Source: Pseudomonas sp.
GTDB lineage: Bacteria; Pseudomonadota; Gammaproteobacteria; Pseudomonadales; Pseudomonadaceae
Assembly (NCBI GenBank): GCA_007713455.1
Contig: VMRT01000001.1
Span: forward strand, 186,001 to 250,000
Direction of reading: 5' to 3'
Length of the DNA: 64,000 nt
Shown here: one piece after another, positions 56,919 to 64,000 of the stretch
Layout of the letters: the number at the start of each line of letters is the position of its first letter
Numbering within the stretch: position 1 is the first letter of the stretch
Position numbers and translations under genes: made by a program
Notes under the pieces: generated by a model
What the model was told of the DNA's origin: nothing
Database searches by the model: none
What the model saw: the letters and a program-made list of their open reading frames with translations, nothing else

Positions 56919-57695
56919 TTACGACTTGAGGGGTTTTAACAGCATGTTGATGAAGCGCCGCCCGCGGGACTCGGCCGCCGGGAGGGGGGCGGTGCGGCCG
57001 ATCACGATGCAGGAGATGTTGTCGCGGCCGCCGTGTTCATTGGCCTGGTCGATCAGCTGTTCCACCAGGTTCTCGAGGGTATCGGCAAAGGTGCAGCTGG
57101 CATGGATCTGCGCGTCGGTCAGCTCGTTGGTCAGGCCGTCACTGCATAGCAGCAGCAGCTCGCCGGGCTTGAGGGTGCCGCTGTGGGCACCGACTTCCAG
57201 CGGCGCCTCGCGTCCCAGGCAGCGCAGGATGATGTTGCGCCAGGCGTGGCCTTGAGCCTCGGCCGGCTTCAGCTCCCCGGCGTCGATCATCATCTGCACC
57301 CAGCTATGGTCCCGCGTAAGCTGCTCGATACCATTGGAGGTGACCAGATAGGCGCGGCTGTCGCCGACCCAGGTGAGTTCGAAGTCGGCACCCTTGAAAT
57401 GTGCTGCGACCAGCGTGGTGCCCATGCCGTCGTCCACAGCCGCGTCAAGTACTGCCTGGTTGGCGTGCTGAACCGCTGTCTGCAGCGAATCGCCGTCCTC
57501 GATCGCCTGCTGCAGTGCAGACAGTGCCAGGCTGCTTGCAACCTCCCCGCATTGATGCCCACCCATGCCGTCGGCGATGGCCCAGAGCCCCAGCTCCGGC
57601 GCGCAGAGCAGTGCATCTTCATTATGGCTGCGCCTGCGGCCTGGCGAGCTTTGCCCGGCGTAGTCCAGCAATGAATAAGAAAGGGTAGGTTGCAT
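56919..57695 (-). CDS. PP2C-family Ser/Thr phosphatase
   Basis: A 258-residue cytoplasmic phosphatase. PP2C motifs in order are RRSHNEDALL (21-30), ADGMGGH with the metal-binding Asp42, GTTLVAA, WVGDSRAYLV, CSDGLTNELTD and DNISCIVI near the end. It should remove phosphate from serine and threonine and counter the adjacent kinase. The ATG at 57695 is preferred (AGGG 8 bases upstream); a GTG at 57713 is in frame. First gene of the trio, 19 bp before the kinase gene. Confidence 0.9.
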   Translation of the reverse strand: MQPTLSYSLLDYAGQSSPGRRRSHNEDALLCAPELGLWAIADGMGGHQCGEVASSLALSALQQAIEDGDSLQTAVQHANQAVLDAAVDDGMGTTLVAAHFKGADFELTWVGDSRAYLVTSNGIEQLTRDHSWVQMMIDAGELKPAEAQGHAWRNIILRCLGREAPLEVGAHSGTLKPGELLLLCSDGLTNELTDAQIHASCTFADTLENLVEQLIDQANEHGGRDNISCIVIGRTAPLPAAESRGRRFINMLLKPLKS

Positions 57696-57986
57696 GCGAG
57701 GGCCCTGCGGCACGACGTCGAGCGAGCATGATGCGTGGGGCTCGTAGGGCTGTCATCGACCGGCACCGCGACAAGCGCAAAACTGTTAACTCGCGCAAAG
57801 GGCAGCTTTATTTTTCGGCTGTTATCCGCGAATGCTGGTAGCCCGATATGAGCAAGCGCGTTCAGGCAAACCGGCCGGCTAAAAGTTACTACTGCTGGCG
57901 CTGCTTCCCTGTAGTCTCGGCTTCCGCTCCTCACTGACACACCTGTCGTCGCTACAACCATCCGTTTCAGTCACGAGGAGCAAACC

Positions 57987-59126
57987 ATGCGCTTGGCCGA
58001 TTTCATTCTGGAAAACATCGAACCCATCCTTCAGCAGTGGGAAGACTTCGCCAAGACGATGACACCCGCCGCCAACGGCATGGATTCGGTGGCGTTGCGG
58101 GACCATGCGGAGCAGATGTTGCTGGCGATCGCCGCCGATCTGCGCACGGCCCAATCGGTGAAGGTGCGGATCGCCAAATCCCATGGGAAGGCGTCGCCGT
58201 CACGAGATGCCACTCCCGCGGAAACCCACGCTGACATCCGCTACTCGTCGGGCTTCACGATCGCGCAGGTCATCGCCGAGTACCGGGCATTGCGCACCAG
58301 TGTGCTGGTCCTGTGGATGTCGTCCGATGCAACGTCGAAAGAGCACGAGATTTCGGACATCATCCGCTTCAACGAAGCGATCGATCAGGCCCTCGCCGAG
58401 TCTGTGGTCTGCTATGCGGACGCCGTGGATGCCGCGCGAAATGTCTTTCTCGGCATATTGGGCCACGACCTGCGAAGCCCCCTCGGCGCCATATTGCTGA
58501 GTGCTGACGTACTGCTACGCACAGGGGATTTGCCTCCAAAGCCGACCATAAACGTGTCGCGTATCTATACGAGCGTGAAACGCTCGATCAAGATCGTCGG
58601 CGACCTGTTGGACTTTACCCGCACGCACTCAGGCGTAGGCATCCCGGTGCGCATGGACAGCGAAGATCTGGCGCTCGCGTGTGAAGGCATGGTTGAAGAG
58701 GCGAGGGCGTACAACCCCGACCGACAGATCGTCCTGCAGTCGGAGCCGAGCCTTCCTGGGCAGTTCGATAAATCGCGAATGGAGCAGGTGATTGCCAATC
58801 TGATTGGCAACGCCGTCGAGCATGGCGAGGCGGGGACACCGATCACGGTCAGCCTGAAAAACGATGAGGGGATCGCCGCGCTGACGGTTCACAACGTCGG
58901 CCGGCCCATCGCCGAATCGGCAAAAAGCAGCCTCTTCAATCCGATGGTGCGTCACATCCAGAGCGGCAACGCCGAGTACGGTGCGGGTGCGGGGCTCGGC
59001 CTTGGACTGTATATCGCATCCGCCATAGTCGATGCTCACCACGGCAGTATCGAGTTCGAGTCGATGGCCGGTAGCGGCACTACGTTCACGGTGCGCATAC
59101 CCCTGGGCGGCGAGCAGGCTGCATAG
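57987..59126 (+). CDS. Sensor histidine kinase with RsbRD-like N-terminal domain
   Basis: A 379-residue soluble kinase without membrane helices. The N-terminal 145 residues, ending in IAQVIAEYRALRTSVL and AIDQALAESV, resemble the RsbRD_N/RsbT co-antagonist helical bundle found in some kinases. The HisKA box FLGILGHDLRSPLGAI has the phosphorylatable His160; the N-box NLIGNAVEHG is at 271-280 and the GLGLGLYIASAIVDAHHG G-box near 345. GAGGAG lies 6 bases before the ATG. No response regulator gene is adjacent, so it is an orphan. It is divergent from the PP2C gene across 291 bp. Confidence 0.87.
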   Translation: MRLADFILENIEPILQQWEDFAKTMTPAANGMDSVALRDHAEQMLLAIAADLRTAQSVKVRIAKSHGKASPSRDATPAETHADIRYSSGFTIAQVIAEYRALRTSVLVLWMSSDATSKEHEISDIIRFNEAIDQALAESVVCYADAVDAARNVFLGILGHDLRSPLGAILLSADVLLRTGDLPPKPTINVSRIYTSVKRSIKIVGDLLDFTRTHSGVGIPVRMDSEDLALACEGMVEEARAYNPDRQIVLQSEPSLPGQFDKSRMEQVIANLIGNAVEHGEAGTPITVSLKNDEGIAALTVHNVGRPIAESAKSSLFNPMVRHIQSGNAEYGAGAGLGLGLYIASAIVDAHHGSIEFESMAGSGTTFTVRIPLGGEQAA

Positions 59127-59148
59127 TGCAGCCCACCTCAAGCAGCGG

Positions 59149-59880
59149 CTATCTGCTCATTTCGTACGCGCACATGTTGACTGTTGCCGCCAGATTCAGC
59201 GATTCGATGGCGCCACACCCAGGAATCGTGAATGGCTGGGCTTTGAGTGAGGCCAGCTGTTCGCGTGGCACGCCGCGGGCTTCGTTGCCGAACAGGTAGC
59301 AATCGAAGGCGCGGAAACTCGCCGATTGCACCGGCTCGCCGCTCATATCCAGGCAGGCGATGCGCTCGAAGCGGGTGTGCAACGAATCCAGTCCAACATC
59401 CAGCTCCAGCGGCGCATGAAAGATAGCGCCCATGCTCGAACGCACGACCTTTGGGTTGTACGGGTCGACGCTGCCGGGGCTGAGCAGGCAGCGGAAATTG
59501 CCGAACCACGCCAGCGTGCGCAGGATGGTGCCGAGGTTGCCCGGGTCCTGGATTTCATGGAGGTAGATGGCGCGTTCGCCTGCGACGGGCGCAGCAACCG
59601 GCGCGCCTGCCGCCGGCATCGGCACCAGTGCCACGATGCCTTGCGGGGTCTTGGTATCGGCGATCTGCGCCATCTGGCGGTCACTGATCAGGTGGGTCTT
59701 GAACGGGCTCTGCCATTGTTCGTAGGCATTGGTCACATACAGCTCGCTACGCTCCAGCAGCGGGTTGAGCAGGGCCGCCTTCTGCAGCTCCAGCACCAGA
59801 TGCTCGCCCTCCACCAGAAAATGCCCGAACTCGGTCCGGTACTTTTTCTGGTGCAGCTTCTTGATGTCGTCGAATTTCAT
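59149..59880 (-). CDS. TrmH/SpoU-family RNA 2'-O-methyltransferase
   Basis: A 243-residue SPOUT enzyme. An N-terminal RNA-binding part (FLVEGEHLVLELQKA) precedes the knotted SAM domain, with motif 1 QDPGNLGTILR (111-121), motif 2 LFGNEARG (196-203) and motif 3 IPGCGAIESLNLAATVNM (219-236). These proteins methylate ribose 2'-OH in tRNA or rRNA. The target here is unknown; RlmB is a possible relative but the N-terminal domain differs. It is the second gene after the FAD oxidoreductase (11-bp gap) and convergent with the kinase gene. Confidence 0.85.
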   Translation of the reverse strand: MKFDDIKKLHQKKYRTEFGHFLVEGEHLVLELQKAALLNPLLERSELYVTNAYEQWQSPFKTHLISDRQMAQIADTKTPQGIVALVPMPAAGAPVAAPVAGERAIYLHEIQDPGNLGTILRTLAWFGNFRCLLSPGSVDPYNPKVVRSSMGAIFHAPLELDVGLDSLHTRFERIACLDMSGEPVQSASFRAFDCYLFGNEARGVPREQLASLKAQPFTIPGCGAIESLNLAATVNMCAYEMSR

Positions 59881-59891
59881 CAGGGCGGCGC

Positions 59892-61529
59892 TCAGTTGCT
59901 CTGCACTTCGGTGTGTTCCACTTCAGCCAGCATCGATTTAGCCAGCGCCTCGGCGACCTTGATGCCATCCACGCCTGCCGAGAGAATGCCGCCGGCGTAA
60001 CCGGCGCCTTCACCGGCCGGATACAGACCGCGCAGGTTGACGCTTTGCAACGTCTCGTTGTCACGGGTGATGCGCACCGGCGACGAGGTGCGGGTTTCGA
60101 TGCCGGTAAGCACCGCGTCAGCGCGATCGAAGCCGCGGATCTGCTTGCCGAACGCCGGCAGCGCCTCGCGGATCGCCTCGATTGCATACTCGGGCAGCGA
60201 CGGCGCCAGATCGCCCAGGCGCACGCCTGGTTTGTAGGAGGGCTCGACCTCGCCGAACTCGGTCGATGGCACGCCGCGAATGAAGTCGCCGACCAATTGC
60301 GCGGGGGCGCAGTAATCGCTGCCACCCAGCTCATAAGCGCGTGATTCCAGGCGCTCCTGCAGCTCCACGCCGGCCAGCGGGTCGCCGGGGAAATCCTGCT
60401 CAGGGTTGATGCCTACGACGATGCCGGCATTGGCATTGCGCTCATTGCGCGAATACTGGCTCATGCCGTTGGTCACCACGCGCCCCGGCTCGGACGTGGC
60501 GGCCACGACGGTGCCGCCCGGGCACATGCAGAAGCTGTAAACCGCACGGCCGTTCTTGGCGTGGTACACCAGCTTGTAGTCCGCAGCACCCAGCTCCGGA
60601 TGGCCGGCGTACTTGCCCAGCCGGGCCTGGTCGATCATGCCCTGCGGGTGTTCGATGCGGAAACCGATGGCAAACGGCTTGGCCTCGATGAACACGCCCT
60701 GGCGATGCAGCATGCGCACGGTATCGCGGGAGCTGTGCCCCAGCGCCAGCACCACATGGCGACTCTTGATCGTCTCGCCGCTGGCCAGCACCACGCCTTC
60801 GAGCTGGCCATCGTTGATCGCGAGATCGGTCACTTTGCTCTCGAAGCGTACTTCGCCGCCGAGGGCGATGATCTCCTCGCGCATGGTCGAGACCACACCG
60901 GTGAGCCGGAAAGTGCCGATGTGCGGTTTACTCACATACATGATCTCGGCCGGTGCGCCGGCACGAACGAACTCGTGCACCACCTTGCGCGCGTAGAACT
61001 TGGGGTCCTTGATCTGGCTGTAGAGCTTGCCGTCCGAGAACAGCCCGGCGCCGCCCTCGCCGAACTGCACGTTGGATTCCGGCGTCAGGACCTTCTTGCG
61101 CCACAGCGCCCAGGTGTCCTTCGTACGGCTGCGTACATCCTTGCCGCGCTCCAGCACGATGGGCTTGAAGCCCATCTGTGCGAGCAGCAGCGCGGCGAAC
61201 AATCCGCAGGGGCCGAAGCCCACCACCAGCGGTCGCTCGCTCAGATTGGCTGGCGCCTGGCCCACCGGGTAGTAATTGGTGTCTGGCGCTGGACGCACGT
61301 TGTGGTCATCGGCAAAGCGCGCCAGGATCGCCGCCTCGTCGCGGGCCTCCAGATCGATGATGTAGATGAACAGAATGACGCTGTTCTTCTTGCGCGCATC
61401 GTAGCTGCGCTTGAATACGGTGAAATTCAGCAGATCGGCGTCGCTGATGTTCAGGCGTTTGACGATGGCCTGGCGCAACTCATCGGCGGAATGATCGAGG
61501 GGCAGGGACAGCTCGTTGATGCGAATCAT
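59892..61529 (-). CDS. FAD-dependent oxidoreductase (NAD(P)/FAD family)
   Basis: A 545-residue flavoprotein. The start MIRINELSLPLDHSADELR opens an N-terminal domain of about 95 residues that often precedes this class. The dinucleotide site VVGFGPCGLFAALLLA has GFGPCG at 104-109, followed by GEGGAGLFSDGKLYSQ and a C-terminal GLYPAGEGAGYAGGILSAGVDG. It is widespread in bacteria as an uncharacterised FAD dehydrogenase. The start at 61529 is set by the match of this N-terminal domain; the upstream open frame is proline- and arginine-rich and not homologous. Substrate unknown. Confidence 0.85.
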   Translation of the reverse strand: MIRINELSLPLDHSADELRQAIVKRLNISDADLLNFTVFKRSYDARKKNSVILFIYIIDLEARDEAAILARFADDHNVRPAPDTNYYPVGQAPANLSERPLVVGFGPCGLFAALLLAQMGFKPIVLERGKDVRSRTKDTWALWRKKVLTPESNVQFGEGGAGLFSDGKLYSQIKDPKFYARKVVHEFVRAGAPAEIMYVSKPHIGTFRLTGVVSTMREEIIALGGEVRFESKVTDLAINDGQLEGVVLASGETIKSRHVVLALGHSSRDTVRMLHRQGVFIEAKPFAIGFRIEHPQGMIDQARLGKYAGHPELGAADYKLVYHAKNGRAVYSFCMCPGGTVVAATSEPGRVVTNGMSQYSRNERNANAGIVVGINPEQDFPGDPLAGVELQERLESRAYELGGSDYCAPAQLVGDFIRGVPSTEFGEVEPSYKPGVRLGDLAPSLPEYAIEAIREALPAFGKQIRGFDRADAVLTGIETRTSSPVRITRDNETLQSVNLRGLYPAGEGAGYAGGILSAGVDGIKVAEALAKSMLAEVEHTEVQSN

Positions 61530-61687
61530 GGCGGTAATCCTGGCCGGTGACTCCGGCAGAGGAAGAAGAAGGGGCGGGGAGTAGGGCGCGGATTGTACCC
61601 GTCGCCGCTCGTGCCTGTCAGGCTGCGCTGATGGCCTTCCACGGCCTGTGTGCTGCGACCAGCGCCCGCGGGGCGGCATTATCGGCT

Positions 61688-61693
61688 TATAAT
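61688..61693 (+). promoter_or_regulatory. Candidate -10 element for rlmE
   Basis: TATAAT matches the sigma-70 -10 consensus exactly and lies 84 bp before the rlmE start in the divergent gap. No good -35 hexamer is seen 17 bp upstream, so this is only a candidate. Confidence 0.3.
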
Positions 61694-61777
61694 CGCCGCC
61701 ACTTTGCGTCCAATGGTTGTGCCTTGCTGCGCCTGTTGGCCCGCGTCTTACCTTGATTCTCCGTGGTTGGCTCTATC

Positions 61778-62398
61778 ATGAAACGATCCAAAAGCAGCCG
61801 TCGTTGGCTGGATGAACACGTCAACGATCCCTTCGTCAAACGCGCCCAGAAGGACGGCTTGCGCTCGCGCTCCAGCTACAAGCTGATCGAGCTGAACGAG
61901 AAGGACAAGTTGATACGCCCCGGCATGCTGGTCATGGACCTCGGCTCCGCTCCCGGTGGCTGGTCGCAGGTGGCCGGCGGTATCGTCGGTGAAAAGGGCA
62001 GGGTGCTGGCGACCGACATTCTGCCGATGGGCGGGCTGGATAACGTCGACTTCGTGCAGGGCGACTTCACCGAGGATGCCGTTTTTCAGCAGATCCTCGA
62101 CATGCTCGATGGCCGGCAGCCCGATCTGATCGTCTCCGACATCGCGCCGAACATCAGTGGCGTCGCCGCCGCCGACCAGGCTGCTTCGATGTACCTGGTC
62201 GAGCTGACCCTCGACATGGTTCGCCAGGTGCTCAAGCCCGGCGGCAACTACGTGGTCAAGGTCTTCCAGGGCGAAGGCTCGGACGACTTTCTCAAGGATG
62301 TGCGCAGCTCGTTCGAGAAGGTGTCGATCCGCAAACCGGAAGCATCGCGCCCGCGTTCGCGTGAGGTCTATCTGGTGGCGAAGGGGTTCAAGGGCTAA
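61778..62398 (+). CDS. rlmE: 23S rRNA (uridine 2552-2'-O)-methyltransferase RlmE (FtsJ/RrmJ)
   Basis: A 206-residue SAM-dependent enzyme that methylates U2552 in the A-loop of 23S rRNA at a late step of 50S assembly. The SAM site VMDLGSAPGGWSQ is at residues 52-64 and the catalytic K-D-K-E set can be read as Lys35, Asp121, Lys161 and Glu196. Length equals E. coli RlmE. The ATG at 61778 (MKRSKSSRRWLDEHV) is preferred over a GTG at 61763. In most pseudomonads rlmE is followed by ftsH; here a channel-like protein follows, so this may be a relocated or second copy. Confidence 0.9.
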   Translation: MKRSKSSRRWLDEHVNDPFVKRAQKDGLRSRSSYKLIELNEKDKLIRPGMLVMDLGSAPGGWSQVAGGIVGEKGRVLATDILPMGGLDNVDFVQGDFTEDAVFQQILDMLDGRQPDLIVSDIAPNISGVAAADQAASMYLVELTLDMVRQVLKPGGNYVVKVFQGEGSDDFLKDVRSSFEKVSIRKPEASRPRSREVYLVAKGFKG

Positions 62399-62472
62399 GG
62401 GCACTTTCAGTGCCCTGCCGCGCGTTCCGCTCCCGCTACACCCGAGCTGGCTGATACATCGATGGGCAATCA

Positions 62473-63117
62473 ATGCTGACCTACCTCGTGCGTTATCCCT
62501 CGGCAGCGCTGCTGTTTGTCCAGCTGCTCGGCATCCTGCTGTACCCCTTCATGGAAAACACCCCGCTCGGCCGCGCTGCCTTTGGTGCATTCGGCGTTGT
62601 GGTGCTGGTCCTGGCGTTGCGCATCGTCAACCGGAGCCCGACGCTGCATTCGCTGGCGTTCCTGATGGCCGCTGCGATCCTCGGACTGACGCTTGCCGTC
62701 GAACTGACAGCCGTGCCCGGCCTGCACCTAGCGTTGGTCGTGACCGAGTCGATGTTCTACTTCTACGCGGCGGCTGGCCTGATCGGCTACATGATGGAAG
62801 ACCAGCGCACGACGACGGACGAACTGTTTGCCGTCGGTGCCACCTTCACGCTGCTGGCGTGGGCGTTCGCCTACGCCTATGCGGCCTGCCAGCTCGTTGC
62901 CCCAGGCAGTTTCGTCGCCAACCTGCAGCCGGATGAGCCTCGCTCGTGGATGGAACTGCTGTTTCTCAGCGTCACCGTACTCTCCGGTGTTGGCCTCGGT
63001 GACATCCTGCCGCTGCGGCCTGTGGCGCGGGCGCTGGTCATGCTCGAGGAAATTGCAGGGCTGATGTACATCGCCCTGGTCGTCTCGCGGGTAATCGGGC
63101 TGACCATCCGCCGTTAA
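62473..63117 (+). CDS. Ion-channel-like membrane protein (Ion_trans_2 type)
   Basis: A 214-residue protein with about six hydrophobic segments. Near residue 168, SVTVLSGVGLGDILPLRP resembles the pore helix and selectivity filter of two-helix potassium channels (TVTTVGYGD), but with SGVGLGD (171-177), so potassium selectivity is not assured. Final helix IAGLMYIALVVSRVIGLTIRR. It starts 74 bp after rlmE and may be in the same transcript. It could be a non-selective channel or a sensory membrane protein; the role is inferred. Confidence 0.7.
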   Translation: MLTYLVRYPSAALLFVQLLGILLYPFMENTPLGRAAFGAFGVVVLVLALRIVNRSPTLHSLAFLMAAAILGLTLAVELTAVPGLHLALVVTESMFYFYAAAGLIGYMMEDQRTTTDELFAVGATFTLLAWAFAYAYAACQLVAPGSFVANLQPDEPRSWMELLFLSVTVLSGVGLGDILPLRPVARALVMLEEIAGLMYIALVVSRVIGLTIRR

Positions 63118-63181
63118 TGACTCCTCCTGCAACGCCGCCCTTCCGAATGCCCTGCCGCTGAGAGAAACGCCAGGCAAGGCC

Positions 63182-63997
63182 TTAGCCGATCGCCCGCAAG
63201 AACCGTCCAACCCGCTCCAGCACTACGTCCGGCTGCTCGCGATGCGGCACGTGGCCGACGTCGGGCAGCAGCGCCTGTTCGACATGGCCGCCGGCGTGCT
63301 GGGCGATCAGTTGCGGGTGGCGTTCGGAGCCGAATTCGTCGTTGTCGCCATGGATGGCCAGTGCCGGGCAGCGGACTCGAGGCAGGGCGTGGGTGAGGGT
63401 CCAGGAGGCGAAGTCGGGCGCGAGCCAGGTGTCGATCCACGCGCTGAGTACCCAGTCGCTGCGCTCGCCGTGGTAGCGGCGCAGGCGTTCGCGCTGTGCG
63501 GGGTCGGAGAACCAGCTTCTGGCCTGGCGGATGCCTTCCAGCGTGCGGGGTTCGACGAAGGTGACCGCCGACATCGTGATTATCGCCTGGCAGGCTGCTG
63601 GATATTGCGCGGCGCAATGCACGGCCATGCTGCCGCCGACGCTGTGACCGACCACCACAAAACGCTCGATACCCAGATGGTCCAGCACTTGGGCGAAGCC
63701 ATGCGCGGCTTCATCTTCGACGAAGGTCGGCGCGGGCGGGGCGGTCAAACGGTCGGAGCGGCCGAAGCCCAGCCGGTCATAGGCGACCACCGTGCGGCCG
63801 GTAGCCTGGGCGAGTGCGGCGGGAAAGTCCTTCCACTGCTCGATGCAGCCGAGCGACTCGTGCAGCAGCAGGATCGGTGCGCAGTTCGGGCGCAGCGCGC
63901 CGGCGTCGGGGAACCAGCTGCGGACGAACATCTGCCCATGCGTGCTCTGCACCCAGAGGTCGGTCGGGGCGTTGCCGAGCGTTGCGCTAGTGGTCAT
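63182..63997 (-). CDS. Alpha/beta-fold hydrolase
   Basis: A 271-residue soluble hydrolase. The nucleophile elbow is VGHSVGGS with Ser119, the acid is probably Asp220 (HGDNDEFG) and the base His249 (DVGHVPHREQP). The oxyanion loop is LLLHESLGCIEQW, and a short cap domain lies between about 140 and 200. The family includes esterases, lipases, and haloperoxidase-like and ring-cleavage hydrolases; no substrate can be given. It is complete, starting 3 bp before the end of the window, and is convergent with the channel gene. Confidence 0.83.
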   Translation of the reverse strand: MTTSATLGNAPTDLWVQSTHGQMFVRSWFPDAGALRPNCAPILLLHESLGCIEQWKDFPAALAQATGRTVVAYDRLGFGRSDRLTAPPAPTFVEDEAAHGFAQVLDHLGIERFVVVGHSVGGSMAVHCAAQYPAACQAIITMSAVTFVEPRTLEGIRQARSWFSDPAQRERLRRYHGERSDWVLSAWIDTWLAPDFASWTLTHALPRVRCPALAIHGDNDEFGSERHPQLIAQHAGGHVEQALLPDVGHVPHREQPDVVLERVGRFLRAIG

Positions 63998-64000
63998 GGA

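Overview
The window is a GC-rich (low-to-mid 60s % by eye) gamma-proteobacterial chromosome segment, most like the Pseudomonas stutzeri group (Stutzerimonas). This rests on Pseudomonas-type protein families, a complete MSHA-type pilus locus, a tandem fadD2-fadD1 pair, a 35-residue CcoM subunit of cbb3 oxidase under ANR-like boxes, a secreted pullulanase, and REP-type palindromes of pseudomonad style. No tRNA, rRNA, CRISPR array, insertion sequence transposase or prophage was seen.

Layout. 1-13021 (+): MSHA type IV pilus operon from the 3' end of mshL through mshM, N, E, G, B, A, C, D, O, P and Q, tightly packed, with no mshF and with a cluster of palindromic repeats between mshC and mshD. 13324-15065 (-): META-domain lipoprotein, a CXXC protein and an exported dienelactone hydrolase. 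15233-20250 (-): branched-chain amino acid ABC importer livK-HMGF. 20450-20767 (+): DUF2288. 20798-24114 (-): PhnDCEE-type oxyanion importer. 24585-25397 (-): uppP. 25678-28811 (+): garR/glxR, hyi and a Spinster-like MFS transporter. 28958-31248 (+): Hsp70-like ATPase and a CHAD protein. 31396-34245 (-): rapA. 34397-35819 (+): small protein, alkB, small basic protein, ccoM. 35893-39718 (-): pullulanase and phaJ-like hydratase. 39997-43601 (+): fadD2 and fadD1. 43776-47330 (+): two near-identical sCache chemoreceptors. 47600-54340 (+): M28 aminopeptidase, hrpA and an EamA permease. 54443-57695 (-): FHA protein, Ser/Thr kinase and PP2C phosphatase. 57987-59126 (+): RsbRD-type histidine kinase. 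59149-61529 (-): SpoU methyltransferase and FAD oxidoreductase. 61778-63117 (+): rlmE and a channel-like protein. 63182-63997 (-): alpha/beta hydrolase.

How it fits together. The region is mainly chromosomal core with a surface-adhesion system (MSHA pilus), nutrient capture (amino acids, an oxyanion, exogenous fatty acids, extracellular glucan and peptides), chemotaxis, and regulation by Ser/Thr phosphorylation. The most notable non-standard features are a REP doublet embedded in frame inside hrpA (a 111-bp unit bounded by 11-bp direct repeats), the repeat cluster splitting mshC from mshD, the ccoM micro-gene with two ANR-like boxes, and a PP2C/kinase/FHA module with no type VI secretion genes in view. 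I did not find a clearly new multi-gene system; the candidates worth testing are listed as findings.
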